Of a DNA stretch of 64,000 bases, positions 17,008-26,505 are shown in pieces; within the stretch, counting starts at the first letter, position 1; each line of letters starts with the position of its first letter. The notes beneath the pieces are model-generated. The model had not been told where the DNA came from. It ran no database searches and saw nothing but the letters and a program-made list of their open reading frames with translations. The stretch is taken from the NCBI GenBank assembly GCA_004296885.1, contig SCVN01000023.1:434001-498000 (forward strand), in the 5' to 3' direction. Source of the stretch: Nitrospirota bacterium. Its GTDB lineage: Bacteria; Nitrospirota; Nitrospiria; Nitrospirales; Nitrospiraceae. The translations under genes were made by a program, and so were the position numbers.

Positions 17008-17376
17008 TTAGACAGAACAAGCGGGACAGGCCGTGGGCTCCTCGTCCGCTTGCGCCTCATCGTGGGTCAAGGGAAACGGCTGTTCACATTGCCGACAAGG
17101 CCGAATTTCGAAGTAGGCCACGCCGGCATCGTTGATCTCCGTGGGCAGCAGCAGCTCGGTCGGATCGAATCCCAGAAACACCCCGTCGGAAAACTTCACG
17201 ACCGCCAGGCGCACGTTGAAGAGTTCGAACACCGCCTCCTGGCCCTTGCGTTCGGGAACATGTCCGACCACGAACACCGGCTGTCCCTTACGTTTCGTCC
17301 GCAAATCCTTGAGGGTCCGCTGGCCCGGTTGGGCGATGGCAAAACTCCCGCTTGAACTGGTTCCGGCTGTCGGCAT
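17008..17376 (-). CDS. Hypothetical protein with C-terminal zinc-binding cysteines
   Basis: 122 residues. The middle has beta-strand-like segments (GQPVFVVGHVP, VFELFNVRLAVVKFSDGVFLGFDPTEL); the C-terminus has CRQC and CPAC pairs (RPCRQCEQPF...EPTACPACSV), suggesting a zinc ribbon. ATG 17376 has GGAG about 9 bases upstream; a longer reading from 17463 is less likely because it runs into the ArsC gene leader. Convergent with the secreted protein gene (16 bases apart). Function unknown. Confidence 0.6.
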   Translation of the reverse strand: MPTAGTSSSGSFAIAQPGQRTLKDLRTKRKGQPVFVVGHVPERKGQEAVFELFNVRLAVVKFSDGVFLGFDPTELLLPTEINDAGVAYFEIRPCRQCEQPFPLTHDEAQADEEPTACPACSV

Positions 17377-17510
17377 AGGCTTGCTCCACGATATGGGCTG
17401 GCACACGAGGCAGGCGGCGTACGAGCGTCGAACTCTCGCCCTTGCCAGGGGTTCATCTATCACGTACCGAAAAAGCAGGTCAAGAGACCGAAGAGAGGGA
17501 GATCGGCCCG

Positions 17511-17858
17511 ATGAAGATCACGATTTATCAAAAACCCACCTGCAGCACCTGCCGGGAAGCCGTCAAGCTCCTCGCCGCGAGCGGCCAGCCCTATGAGGCC
17601 GTGAACTATTACGAGACCCCCTTCACCAAAACGACGTTGAAGGAGGTGCTGAAGAAGGCGGGGCTCGCGGCTAAAGACGTGCTGCGGACCAAGGAATACA
17701 TCTACAAGGAACTGGGGCTGGCGAAAAAGCAGGCGTCGGAAGACGAACTGATCGACCTGATGCTCAGGCACCCGGACCTGATCCAACGGCCGCTGGTCGT
17801 CAAGGGCACGCGCGCGATGCTGGCCAGGCCGGCGGAGACGATCAAACAGCTGCTTTAG
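17511..17858 (+). CDS. ArsC/Spx-family reductase-like protein
   Basis: 115-residue ArsC-family thioredoxin-fold protein. It begins MKITIYQKPTCSTCREAVKLL, so the active-site loop is CSTC; later parts include YYETPFTKTTLKEVLKKAG and the RPLVVKGTRAMLARP segment with the arginine typical of the fold. It could be an arsenate reductase or an Spx/YffB-like thiol protein; no arsenic genes are nearby, so I do not assign arsC. ATG 17511 follows a GAGGGAG site. Its stop overlaps the stop of ribonuclease D in a convergent arrangement. Confidence 0.8.
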   Translation: MKITIYQKPTCSTCREAVKLLAASGQPYEAVNYYETPFTKTTLKEVLKKAGLAAKDVLRTKEYIYKELGLAKKQASEDELIDLMLRHPDLIQRPLVVKGTRAMLARPAETIKQLL

Positions 17859-19048
17859 CGGTCCGGATCGACCGTCTCCAGCCTGAGTCTTCCGCTCTTC
17901 GGCTCCACTCTTACCCTCACCGCTCCATCCAGCACCTTGAGCAGAGTCTCGCCGGCCAGCACCCGCCGCCAGCCCTGTAAGATCGGCACATCCACCGATT
18001 CGCGGCTCCCCTTGGCCTCCGCCAACTGTTGCAGGTCCGCGGCGCTGGCCAGCAGGCTGGGCGCGATCTCGGCCTCCAGCGCACAGGCCTTCAACACGGC
18101 TTGGAGCAGCTCGACCAGGCCGGCGGCCTCCGGCTCCGGCTTGCGCTCGCGCGGGATCTCCGGCCATTCCGACGGAGGTAGAGCCAGACCGGTCTTGATC
18201 GCGGCGAGAATCGCCTCTCCCCGCTTCTCCGCTTCCGAGGCATGCAACCCGCGCGTTACGCGCAGAGCGGCCGGGGTTGCAGGCTGACGGCGCGCCAGTT
18301 CCAACAAGACCTCATCCCGCACAACCCGCCCCCGCGGCACATTCCGCCGCCGAGCTTCCCCTTCCCGCCAGTTGGCCAACTCCCGGAGCACCGCCGCCGA
18401 CTTGGGCTTCAACCCATCCCACCCGCGGATCCGTTGGTAACGGAGCCCGGCCTCCGACGAGGCCTCCATCAGCTTGGATTCCAGACGCCGGAACTCTTCC
18501 TGCACCCAGTCCAGGCGCCCCAACAACCGAAGACGCTGCTGGAGATGCTCGTGGACCTGCAGCAGGTACAGGACATCGTCGAGGGCATAGGCGATCTGCT
18601 CGGGGGACAGCGGCCGTTGACTCCAGTTCGAGAGCGTGTGGGACTTGTCCAGCTTGGTCCCGACGATACGTTGCACGAGTTGCGCATAGGCCACCTGCGT
18701 CCCATACCCGACCATGGCCGCAGCCATCTGCGTGTCGAACACCGAGGCCGGCAGCTGCCCCGTATGCGCGTAGAACAGCTCCAGATCCTGCCGCCCCGCA
18801 TGCACCACCTTCTCGATGCCGGGATCGTTGAGCAGCGCCGCAAAGTCGCCGAGCGAGCCGATGGCGGGAAAATCGATCACGGCGCTGATATCCCCCGCCG
18901 CCACCTGAATGAGTTCCAGCCGGGGCACGAAGCTGTCCTCTCCCACGAACTCCGTGTCCAGGGCGAACCGCGGATGTTCCCGCAGACGGACGCAGAGCGC
19001 CTGCAACGAATCACGATCGGCTATGTAGTGCGGGCCGGGCTGGGCCAT
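17855..19048 (-). CDS. rnd: Ribonuclease D
   Basis: 397 residues. DEDDy exonuclease domain with FALDTEFVGEDSF (Exo I), VVHAGRQDLELF (Exo II) and AYALDDVLYLLQVHEHL (Exo III with the tyrosine), followed by HRDC-like helical parts (GLKPKSAAVLRELANWRE). It trims the 3' ends of tRNA precursors and other stable RNAs in the cytoplasm. It follows the J-domain gene by 33 bases on the same strand. Confidence 0.92.
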   Translation of the reverse strand: MAQPGPHYIADRDSLQALCVRLREHPRFALDTEFVGEDSFVPRLELIQVAAGDISAVIDFPAIGSLGDFAALLNDPGIEKVVHAGRQDLELFYAHTGQLPASVFDTQMAAAMVGYGTQVAYAQLVQRIVGTKLDKSHTLSNWSQRPLSPEQIAYALDDVLYLLQVHEHLQQRLRLLGRLDWVQEEFRRLESKLMEASSEAGLRYQRIRGWDGLKPKSAAVLRELANWREGEARRRNVPRGRVVRDEVLLELARRQPATPAALRVTRGLHASEAEKRGEAILAAIKTGLALPPSEWPEIPRERKPEPEAAGLVELLQAVLKACALEAEIAPSLLASAADLQQLAEAKGSRESVDVPILQGWRRVLAGETLLKVLDGAVRVRVEPKSGRLRLETVDPDR

Positions 19049-19081
19049 GGCTATCGCCTCATCTCTGAACGAGTCGGCCGC

Positions 19082-19690
19082 TTACACGTCGCGCGGCGGC
19101 TCCGTCATGGACACACTCAAATGCTCCTTGAGGTACTGATAGGCCTCGATGATGCGGCGAAGCTCCGGCTCCGCGCTGCGATCCCCTTTGCGCGCATCGG
19201 GATGCAGCCTCTTGGCCCGCTGCCTGAACGCGGCCGTCACCTGCGTCATGGAACTCCCGTACTCCAGCTCCAAGACGGCAAAGGCTTCGGACACGCTCCC
19301 GATCTCTCCACGGACCGCCGGCATCTCACCGCCGCCACCGCCGGCCGCCTTGAAAAAATCGGCAAAATTGATTCGGCGACGGCGACGTCTCGGACGTTGC
19401 CGGATCTCGCTGTCGAACTCTTCGAACCGGTCTTCGACGAACTCCAGCCGGGACTGGAGACGAAACGCCCCGCTCTGGTCCTGAATATGCGCCAGTTCCT
19501 CCTCGATCAGCATCAGGGTCCGGTCGATCTCTTCCAGCCCCTCTTCGACCTTGAAATAGCTGTCCACCCGCTCTTGCATCATGTGGTCCATCGCAAAATC
19601 GAGGCTGTCCTCCGTCCTGCTCTTGAGTTCCCCAATGCGCCTGGCCATTTGGGCTTGAAACTTGGCCTGTTTCGCCGCGTCGAATGCCAT
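19082..19690 (-). CDS. J-domain (DnaJ-like) protein
   Basis: 202 residues. A long charged, helical N-terminal half (AAKQAKFQAQMARRIGELKS...EEGLEEIDRTLMLIEEELAH) likely forms coiled coil; a basic stretch RPRRRRRRI follows, then a C-terminal J-domain with the HPD triad in AFRQRAKRLHPDARKG. Predicted partner of Hsp70/DnaK, adaptor target unknown. ATG 19690 is preceded by GAGGA. Probably co-transcribed with rnd. A good extended -10 (TG-C-TAGAAT, minus strand 19730-19725) lies about 35 bases upstream. Confidence 0.8.
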   Translation of the reverse strand: MAFDAAKQAKFQAQMARRIGELKSRTEDSLDFAMDHMMQERVDSYFKVEEGLEEIDRTLMLIEEELAHIQDQSGAFRLQSRLEFVEDRFEEFDSEIRQRPRRRRRRINFADFFKAAGGGGGEMPAVRGEIGSVSEAFAVLELEYGSSMTQVTAAFRQRAKRLHPDARKGDRSAEPELRRIIEAYQYLKEHLSVSMTEPPRDV

Positions 19691-19724
19691 GATTCCTCTG
19701 CCTGCCTGAACCAGCGTGGGCCGC

Positions 19725-19730
19725 ATTCTA
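19725..19730 (-). promoter_or_regulatory. Extended -10 promoter element for the J-domain gene
   Basis: TAGAAT preceded by TGC on the minus strand forms an extended -10 box about 35 bases upstream of ATG 19690. The -35 region is poor. Confidence 0.35.
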
Positions 19731-19770
19731 GCATAATCCGGCCGCGCATCGGGCCTGCCCGGACCCAGGA

Positions 19771-19800
19771 TTGCCTCGACATTTCGCCCTGTGCTAGACT
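19771..19800 (+). promoter_or_regulatory. Sigma70-like promoter for the cytochrome gene
   Basis: TTGCCT (19771-19776) and TAGACT (19795-19800) are separated by 18 bases and lie about 70 bases upstream of ATG 19872. Match to consensus is moderate (4 of 6 each). Confidence 0.35.
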
Positions 19801-19871
19801 CCCGCCCCGTTGCGCACCACGAACGCCGCCCCCGGCAGGCGCACGCGTCATCTATGCACCGAGGAGGAAGA

Positions 19872-20366
19872 ATGAAGCCCCGGACTTGGTACCTTGCTGT
19901 CAGCTGGAGCCTGCTTCTCTGGTCCACCGCCGCACAGGCCGCCGACCCATCCGGCTATGGGCAGGCCGGCGGCGAGTTCGACATCAAAATTCCACGGGTC
20001 CCGGCCGCGGAACTGCCGGCCGCCAAGGCGGATAAGCCCCCCTTCGCCCCCACCCCGGAGATCCTCGCCGAGGGCAAGGCGATCTTTCTGGGCCGCGGCA
20101 CCTGTTTTCAATGCCACGGGCCGGAAGGCAAGGGCGACGGAGGCGCTGCCAAGGTGCTCCCGATCCAGCCGCGCGACTTTACGAACCCCAAATTCAACAA
20201 GGTCCGGACGCCGGGGGAAATGATGTGGGTCCTGAAGAACGGGAGCATGGGCCAATCGGGCAAAGTCCCTGGCACCGGCATGCTGCCCATCGTCGGCCAG
20301 TTCCTGAGCGAAGAGGATGGGTGGAAGGTGTTGCTCTACGAACGGAGCCTCGGCGAAAGCCGGTAA
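19872..20366 (+). CDS. Periplasmic mono-heme c-type cytochrome
   Basis: 164 residues. Signal peptide MKPRTWYLAVSWSLLLWSTAAQAA, then a cytochrome c domain with the heme-binding CFQCH in FLGRGTCFQCHGPEGKGDG and a distal Met candidate in GTGMLPIVGQFLSEED. It should carry electrons in the periplasm. ATG 19872 has a GAGGAGGAAGA ribosome site. Divergent from the J-domain gene. The partner enzyme is not visible here. Confidence 0.88.
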   Translation: MKPRTWYLAVSWSLLLWSTAAQAADPSGYGQAGGEFDIKIPRVPAAELPAAKADKPPFAPTPEILAEGKAIFLGRGTCFQCHGPEGKGDGGAAKVLPIQPRDFTNPKFNKVRTPGEMMWVLKNGSMGQSGKVPGTGMLPIVGQFLSEEDGWKVLLYERSLGESR

Positions 20367-20388
20367 CCCGGGAGTCGCCAAATCGTAG

Positions 20389-20418
20389 TTGACAATCCTA
20401 GATACTTTGGTCTAGGTT
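20389..20418 (+). promoter_or_regulatory. Sigma70-like promoter with internal inverted repeat
   Basis: TTGACA (20389-20394) followed after 18 bases by TAGGTT (20413-20418). Between and across them lies an inverted repeat CCTAGA (20397-20402) and TCTAGG (20411-20416), placed where an operator would block or control RNA polymerase. It lies about 60 bases upstream of the small secreted protein gene. Confidence 0.5.
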
Positions 20419-20479
20419 CAACGCCTGTTTTGATCCCGGGCAGAATCAGCAAACCGTTGGTGGAAGGAGGTGATCTCTC

Positions 20480-20644
20480 ATGAAGCGGATTATGGTCGCA
20501 ATGCTCGCAGTCATGTTCCTCGCCGGCTTCAGCGGCATGTCTTTCGCAGCCGATGCCCCCAAGGGTGACGCCAAGGCTGAGAAGAAGGCCGAGAAGAAGG
20601 ACGAGAAGAAGGCTGAGAAGAAGGAAGAGAAGAAGGGTCACTAA
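20480..20644 (+). CDS. Small exported Lys/Glu-rich protein
   Basis: 54 residues. Signal peptide MKRIMVAMLAVMFLAGFSGMSFAA, then a roughly 30-residue tail made of KAEKK, DEKK and EEKK repeats ending in GH. No folded domain is expected; the mature peptide is extremely charged. The ribosome site GGAAGGAGGTGATC is near perfect, and the gene has its own promoter and a rho-independent terminator, so it is probably strongly expressed as a single unit. Similar short Lys/Glu-rich secreted peptides occur in environmental Gram-negative bacteria; function unknown. Confidence 0.8.
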   Translation: MKRIMVAMLAVMFLAGFSGMSFAADAPKGDAKAEKKAEKKDEKKAEKKEEKKGH

Positions 20645-20672
20645 TTCTTCGCTCTCCATCTTTTGCCGATCG

Positions 20673-20712
20673 AACGGCCCGTGCCCGGCTCACCCCGAGG
20701 CTACGGGCCGTT
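20673..20712 (+). terminator. Rho-independent terminator
   Basis: Stem AACGGCCCGT (20673-20682) with ACGGGCCGTT (20703-20712), followed by TCATTTTG. It lies about 30 bases after the Lys/Glu-rich peptide gene. Confidence 0.75.
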
Positions 20713-20772
20713 TCATTTTGAGCCCCTGACAAGCGATTGACCAGTCTCGTTGACGGATGGTACGGTGCATCC

Positions 20773-23700
20773 ATGTCATCGAGCGAGCGACCGGCCAACC
20801 GTTTGGCCCGTGAAACCAGCCCCTACCTGCTTCAACACGCCCACAATCCCGTCGACTGGTACCCCTGGGGAGAGGAGGCGCTGCGCCGGGCGCGCGAGCT
20901 GAACCGCCCCATCCTCCTGTCCATCGGCTATTCCGCCTGTCACTGGTGCCATGTGATGGAGCGGGAATCCTTCGAGGATGAGCGGATCGCGTCGCTCATG
21001 AACGAACACTTCGTCTGCATCAAGGTGGACCGGGAAGAACGGCCCGACCTGGACGAGATTTACATGCAGGCCACCCTCCAGCTCAACCAGGGCCAGGGCG
21101 GCTGGCCCATGACCGTCTTCCTGACCCCCCAGCAGGAACCCTTCTTCGCCGGCACCTACTTTCCCCCGGCCGACAAGTGGGGCCGCCCGGGATTCCCTGC
21201 TGTCCTGCGCAAGGTCGCAGAGTTCTGGCGAAAAGACCCGGACGCCTTGCGACAGCAAGCGGCTCAGTTGACCGAGCGGATGAAACAGACCTTGCAAGGA
21301 GGCTCGCCCATGGCCGTGGGCCAGGCCGAGTTGGACGCAGTCGTGACCCAGTCAGCCGAGGAATTCGACGCCCGCCACGGAGGATTCGGCGGCGCGCCGA
21401 AATTTCCTCCCGCCACCGGACTCTCCCTCTTGCTCCGCTGCCACCATCGAACCGGCGACCCGCAGGTCTTGCACATGGTGCGGAAGACGCTGGATGCCAT
21501 GGCGGCCGGCGGGATGTACGACCAGATCGGAGGCGGCTTCGCCCGTTACTCCACCGACGAACGCTGGCTGGTGCCCCACTTCGAGAAAATGCTCTACGAC
21601 AACGCCTTGCTGACCCGCACCTATCTTGAAGCCTATCAGGTCACGCAGGACCTGGAATACCGGCGCATCGCGACCGAAACCCTGGACTACATTGTCCGCG
21701 AAATGACGTCCCCGGACGGAGGCTTCTACTCGGCCACCGATGCGGATTCCGAAGGGGTGGAAGGCAAATACTTCGTCTGGACGCCGGAGCAGATCCGCGC
21801 CGTCATCCCCGACGAAACAGAGGCCCGGCGCTTCTGCTCCTTCTACGACATCACCCCCGGCGGCAACTGGGAACAGGCCAGTATCCCCAACCGGCCCCGT
21901 TCCTGGGAAGCCGTCGCACAGGAACTGGGGATCGAGCCGGAGGAACTCCGCCGCACGGTCGAACAGGTCAAGCCGCTCGTATACGAAGCCAGACGCCAGC
22001 GCATCCCGCCGGCCCTGGACGACAAGATCCTCACCGCCTGGAACGGCATGATGATCAGCGCCATGGCCGAAGGAACCAGGGTCTTGCTTGCGCCCCGCTA
22101 CTTACAGACGGCCGAGCGAGCTGCAGACTTTTTATTGACGTCGCTCTCTCGTCCCGACGGAGGCCTCTACCGAACCTACAGAGCCGGGAAGGCCCACTTA
22201 CCCGCCTATCTCGAAGACTATGCGTACCTGGCGGAAGGGCTGGTTGACCTCTACGAAGCAGGAGGCGCAGAACGCTACCTCAAGGACGCGGTCCGCCTGG
22301 CCGAACGCATCCTGGCCGATTTTTCCGATCAGGAGAAAGGCGGCTTCTTCACTACGGCCAAGGACCATGAAGCCTTGCTCCTGCGCAGCCGCGAAGGACC
22401 GGACGGAGCCATCCCCAGCGGCAACGCCGTAGCCGCGTCGGCCCTGGCCCGCCTCTCCTTTCATTATGACCGACAGGACTTTCGTGAGGCCGCGACCTTG
22501 GCCATCCGGGCCTATGGCCGCCAGACGACCCGCTACCCCCGAGCCTTCGCCAAGAGTCTGGCCGTGGTGGATCTGTTGCTGGCAGGGCCGGTTGAGTTGG
22601 CCCTGGTCGGAACCCCCGGGAAACCGGACTATGAAGCCCTGCGCGCGGCAGTCAACCGTCCCTACTTGCCCAATCGCATCATCGCCCATCACGATTCAAG
22701 CGGGTCGGCAACCACCCATCCGCTGCTGAGTGGCAAAACCCTGGTCCAGGGTCGTGCGGCCCTCTATATCTGCCGCAACTTTGCCTGCCAGGCCCCGATC
22801 ACCGATCCGCAGACAGTGGCGACGACATTAGCCGGCCCGGACAAGGCGGCGGCCCCATCCGGCTCAGGACAGAAAACCCTTGCCGGTAGCCGCCTCCCCG
22901 GCCATGCCACAGCCGGCGGCACCGGTGCCTATGCAGTCCGGATGGTGAACCGACCCGGAGTGCTCAGGGGATTGGCGCACGGCTATACGACGTTCGGCTC
23001 CACCGGCCTGACCGCCAGCAAACTCGGGTTCGGTTGCTACCGCACCCATACGGAAGAGCCGGAGCATCGCGAGGCCCTCATCAAAGCCCTGCGCGAAGGG
23101 ATCAACGTCATCGACACCTCCACCAACTATGCCGACGGAGACAGCGAGCGTCTCGTCGGGCTCGTGCTGGCGGATCTGATCAAGCAGGGCGAGGTGACCC
23201 GCGAAGAGATCATCGTCGTCTCCAAGATCGGCTATGTGCAGGGCCAAAACTTGAAACTGGCGGAGGCGCGCGAAAAGGCCGGCAAGCCGTACCCGGAGAT
23301 GGTCAAATACGGCGAAGGAATCTGGCACTGCCTGCATCCAGAGTTTCTGGCCGACCAGTTGGACCTATCGCTGGATCGGCTGGGCGTGGAGACCTTGGAT
23401 GTCTTGCTGTTACACAATGCAGAATACTTCCTCTCCGACGCGGCCCGCCGGATGGACAAGAACCTGGATCGGCTGCGGGAGGAGTTCTACCGCCGGCTCC
23501 GGGCAGCCTTTATCTATCTGGAAAGCCAAGTCCAGGCAGGACGTATTCAATGCTACGGGGTTTCCTCCAACACCTGCACGGCGGAGCCCAATGATCCGGA
23601 AGCCGTCTCCCTGAGCCGCATGCTGGACTCGGCCCAGGCGACGGCGAAGGAGCTGGGCCTGCCTCGCCATCATCTGCATGTGTTGCAATGTCCGATGAAT

Positions 23701-24456
23701 CTGTTCGAATCGGGCGCGCTGCTCACACCCAACTGCGGTCCGGGAACCCGGCAGACGGTCCTAGACCTGGCCAAGGCCGAAGGCCTCGCCGTCTTGCTGA
23801 ACCGACCGCTCAATGCCATGCAGCCGAAGCGAGGCGGTATGACCAGGCTGGCCTCGCTCCCGATCGAGGCCTCGACCGTGGCCTTTGAGGCTCAGCGGGA
23901 CCTTCTGGCCAAGCTGGAAGAGGAATACCGGCGCGCCATCGCCCCTGCCGTCACCCATGCAGGCCAGGGCATGCCGCCGGCGGAGTATTTCAACTGGGCG
24001 GCGGAACTGACCGGACTGCGGCCGCGTATCCAAAGCCTGGAACATTGGGAACAGATCGAAACCCAGATGATCGCGCCGCACATCAACCAGGTCCTGCGCG
24101 CCCTCACGCAACATCTGAGCGGCGAGCTGGGGGACCGCTGGCAGGATTGGCGTGAACGGTACATTCCTGAGCTGCTGACGCTCTTGAAAGAACTGCGCCA
24201 CGAGGCGACCGTGAAGAGCCGGGCCAGGACCGACGCCATCGCCGCCGCCATCGCCCCCCTGCTGCCCGAATCCAGGCGCCATACATCCCTCTCTCGGAAA
24301 GCTCTCTGGATTCTCGCCTCCACACCGGGCGTCACCAGCGTATTGAACGGCATGCGTAGCCGTGGCTATGTCGAGGACTCCGCCGGTATCCTTGGATGGG
24401 AGCCGCTCCCGAACCCACGAGCGATCTATGAAGCCTTGCGGAACACGCCAGCCTAG
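20773..24456 (+). CDS. YyaL/DUF255 protein fused to aldo/keto reductase
   Basis: 1227 residues. Residues 1-about 690 are a YyaL/spermatogenesis-associated protein 20 homologue: thioredoxin-like part with [27 protein letters not shown] at 56-60, [15 protein letters not shown] and an alpha/alpha barrel. After a linker of about 40 residues, residues from about 737 are an aldo/keto reductase: [39 protein letters not shown] (Asp and Tyr), VSKIGYV (Lys) and LLLHNAEYF (His) form the usual tetrad. The reading frame is continuous with no internal ribosome site needed. ATG 20773 begins the conserved YyaL start. Role unknown; possible thiol- or sugar-linked redox function. Confidence 0.85.
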   Translation: MSSSERPANRLARETSPYLLQHAHNPVDWYPWGEEALRRARELNRPILLSIGYSACHWCHVMERESFEDERIASLMNEHFVCIKVDREERPDLDEIYMQATLQLNQGQGGWPMTVFLTPQQEPFFAGTYFPPADKWGRPGFPAVLRKVAEFWRKDPDALRQQAAQLTERMKQTLQGGSPMAVGQAELDAVVTQSAEEFDARHGGFGGAPKFPPATGLSLLLRCHHRTGDPQVLHMVRKTLDAMAAGGMYDQIGGGFARYSTDERWLVPHFEKMLYDNALLTRTYLEAYQVTQDLEYRRIATETLDYIVREMTSPDGGFYSATDADSEGVEGKYFVWTPEQIRAVIPDETEARRFCSFYDITPGGNWEQASIPNRPRSWEAVAQELGIEPEELRRTVEQVKPLVYEARRQRIPPALDDKILTAWNGMMISAMAEGTRVLLAPRYLQTAERAADFLLTSLSRPDGGLYRTYRAGKAHLPAYLEDYAYLAEGLVDLYEAGGAERYLKDAVRLAERILADFSDQEKGGFFTTAKDHEALLLRSREGPDGAIPSGNAVAASALARLSFHYDRQDFREAATLAIRAYGRQTTRYPRAFAKSLAVVDLLLAGPVELALVGTPGKPDYEALRAAVNRPYLPNRIIAHHDSSGSATTHPLLSGKTLVQGRAALYICRNFACQAPITDPQTVATTLAGPDKAAAPSGSGQKTLAGSRLPGHATAGGTGAYAVRMVNRPGVLRGLAHGYTTFGSTGLTASKLGFGCYRTHTEEPEHREALIKALREGINVIDTSTNYADGDSERLVGLVLADLIKQGEVTREEIIVVSKIGYVQGQNLKLAEAREKAGKPYPEMVKYGEGIWHCLHPEFLADQLDLSLDRLGVETLDVLLLHNAEYFLSDAARRMDKNLDRLREEFYRRLRAAFIYLESQVQAGRIQCYGVSSNTCTAEPNDPEAVSLSRMLDSAQATAKELGLPRHHLHVLQCPMNLFESGALLTPNCGPGTRQTVLDLAKAEGLAVLLNRPLNAMQPKRGGMTRLASLPIEASTVAFEAQRDLLAKLEEEYRRAIAPAVTHAGQGMPPAEYFNWAAELTGLRPRIQSLEHWEQIETQMIAPHINQVLRALTQHLSGELGDRWQDWRERYIPELLTLLKELRHEATVKSRARTDAIAAAIAPLLPESRRHTSLSRKALWILASTPGVTSVLNGMRSRGYVEDSAGILGWEPLPNPRAIYEALRNTPA

Positions 24457-24580
24457 CCCTCCCCCTCCGGACTTCCACGAGTGCGCATGGTCTTTGCATG
24501 TATAATTCGATAGGATTTCCACATTGCCATAGGCCTGATTACCACCACGGCGGATTCCATTCCGCTCTTCAGAGGCACGG

Positions 24581-26503
24581 ATGCGACGGATAGTGACCTG
24601 GCTCAGCAACCTTCCCATTGAACGAAAGCTGCTGCTCACTTCGGTGATTCCGGTCCTGGCGATCGTCTTACTGAGCGCGATCACCTATCGCAGCGTGCAG
24701 ACATTTTCGGAGGACGAAGAACAACTCAACAATATCTACCTCGCCCAGCGGAAAGGGGCCGAGTACCTGCGTCTCGCCCTCGACTTGCAATCAGGATTCA
24801 GGGGCTATGTCCTGACCCAGCAGGAAAGCTTCCTCATTCCCTTTCGGCAGGCCGAAGACCACGTACTGGAAGCGGGCGACTCTCTGCTCGCGATGGTCAG
24901 CGGTCGTGCCCCTCAGCGTCAGGCCATCCTCAAGGTCCAGCAGTTGGTCAAACGGCACATTGCCGAGAAGAACCAGCTCATCGACGCCGTGAAAGCGGGG
25001 CATCTCACGGAAGCGATGCAATACATCGAAGAAGGCCGGGGGCGCATGCTCATCATTCGGGAACAGATGGACCAGTTCGAGCGGCTCGAACAGCAGGCAT
25101 TGAGCGAAGCATTTGCCAATATCGCTCGAGATCGTTCGTTAATGATATCCGTGATCCTGGGTGGAGGGCTCCTGGCGCTTGCGCTGATGCTGGCGGCATT
25201 GCACCTGATCGCCCGCTCGATCACGGCGCCCCTCGTCGGTCTGGCCAAGGCCATGGGAACCGCCACCGGAGGGGCCATCCCCTTCGTGCCGATCCTCGAC
25301 CGGAAAGACGAAATCGGCGCCTTGACCAATGTGATGAGCGCGATGAGCGCGCAGGTCCGAGACCGTATCGCGCAAGTGGAAAAGTCGGAGGCCGAACTCC
25401 GCACCCTCAACCAGGATCTCGCCGCCTCGGAGTCCAAGTATCGCAGCATCGTAGATCACGCTCCCTTTGGGATCTTCAGAACGGAAGGCATGGCGCTGGT
25501 CTACAGCAACCGCTATAATCGCATCCTCGCCGGACTGAATCCGGACGAAGAAGGCGATCCGGAAGCCATCCGACAATCGATCCATCCGGAGGAACGCGAG
25601 CGGGTCCTGTCCGAGTACGCGCAGGCGGTTCGGGAGAACCGGCCCTACGAAACCGTCTTTCGGTTCCTGCACAAGGACGGGACCATCACGAAAGTCTTGA
25701 GCCGGCGCATTCCCATCAAAGACGACGCCGGCCGGACCGTCATGTACCAAGGATTCAACATCGACATCACGGCGCTGGAGCAGATGCAGGCACGCCTCAG
25801 CCGGGCCGAACGCCTGGCGACGCTCGGCCAAATGGCGGCCGGTATCGCGCACGAGATCCGCAATCCCCTGGTCGGAATCGGGTCCACCGCCTCGGTGCTG
25901 CTCGAAGACGCCGAGCCGACGGACCCCCGGCGTCCGGATCTTGAAACCATTCTGAAAGAAACCCGCCGACTCGACCGGATCGTGAATCAGATCGTCGACT
26001 ACGCCCGTCCCCGGACGCTGGCGCCGATCCTGTTCGCCATGGAGGAGCTGGTGCGGGAGACCCTGGCCGTTCTGGGAGAGCCGCTCGCGAAGAAACAGAT
26101 CCGCGTCGAAGGCCCCCACCAGCCCCATCTGCCCCCGATCCAGGCCGACCGGGACCAACTCAAACAGGTGCTGCTCAACATTGTCCAGAACGCGGTCGAG
26201 GCGATGCCCAATGGCGGCGTTCTCCGGATTTCTGCCTTCGAGTTCATGCGCGATCAGGAACCGGGCATGACGCTGACGTTCACCGACAACGGGGCCGGCA
26301 TCACCCAGGCCGATTTGCCGCATGTCTTCGAGCCCTTTTTCACCATCGGCAAGCATCGCGGCACGGGGCTCGGCTTGGCCATCTGCCGCAACATTGTGGA
26401 CGCTCATCAAGGCGAGATCCGGCTGGAGAGCCAGCCGGGACGGGGCACAACCGTGGCCCTGTGGCTCCCGCTGCGGCAACCCTCGATCGTGTCCGGAGGC
26501 TAA
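24581..26503 (+). CDS. CHASE3-PAS sensor histidine kinase
   Basis: 640 residues. Transmembrane helix at about 17-37, a CHASE3-type periplasmic helical domain (GAEYLRLALDLQSGFRGYVLTQQESFL), a second helix near 190-210, HAMP, a short coiled coil, a PAS domain (about 285-395) and a HisKA with H424 in AAGIAHEIRNPLVGIG, then HATPase_c (NIVQNAVEAM, DNGAGI, GTGLGLAICRNI). It autophosphorylates and should pass phosphate to the NtrC-type regulator 2 bases downstream. The extracellular signal is unknown. Confidence 0.9.
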   Translation: MRRIVTWLSNLPIERKLLLTSVIPVLAIVLLSAITYRSVQTFSEDEEQLNNIYLAQRKGAEYLRLALDLQSGFRGYVLTQQESFLIPFRQAEDHVLEAGDSLLAMVSGRAPQRQAILKVQQLVKRHIAEKNQLIDAVKAGHLTEAMQYIEEGRGRMLIIREQMDQFERLEQQALSEAFANIARDRSLMISVILGGGLLALALMLAALHLIARSITAPLVGLAKAMGTATGGAIPFVPILDRKDEIGALTNVMSAMSAQVRDRIAQVEKSEAELRTLNQDLAASESKYRSIVDHAPFGIFRTEGMALVYSNRYNRILAGLNPDEEGDPEAIRQSIHPEERERVLSEYAQAVRENRPYETVFRFLHKDGTITKVLSRRIPIKDDAGRTVMYQGFNIDITALEQMQARLSRAERLATLGQMAAGIAHEIRNPLVGIGSTASVLLEDAEPTDPRRPDLETILKETRRLDRIVNQIVDYARPRTLAPILFAMEELVRETLAVLGEPLAKKQIRVEGPHQPHLPPIQADRDQLKQVLLNIVQNAVEAMPNGGVLRISAFEFMRDQEPGMTLTFTDNGAGITQADLPHVFEPFFTIGKHRGTGLGLAICRNIVDAHQGEIRLESQPGRGTTVALWLPLRQPSIVSGG

Positions 26504-26505
26504 CC

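Noticed and set aside
18242-20035. 597-codon plus-strand frame opposite rnd and the J-domain gene
   Set aside because: No motif; ribonuclease D and the J-domain are clear on the other strand.
24482-24498. Sigma54-like TGCGCATG-GTCT-TTGCA before the CHASE3 kinase gene
   Set aside because: The -24 GG pair is replaced by CG, which is the most conserved part of the promoter, so I did not list it as a promoter.
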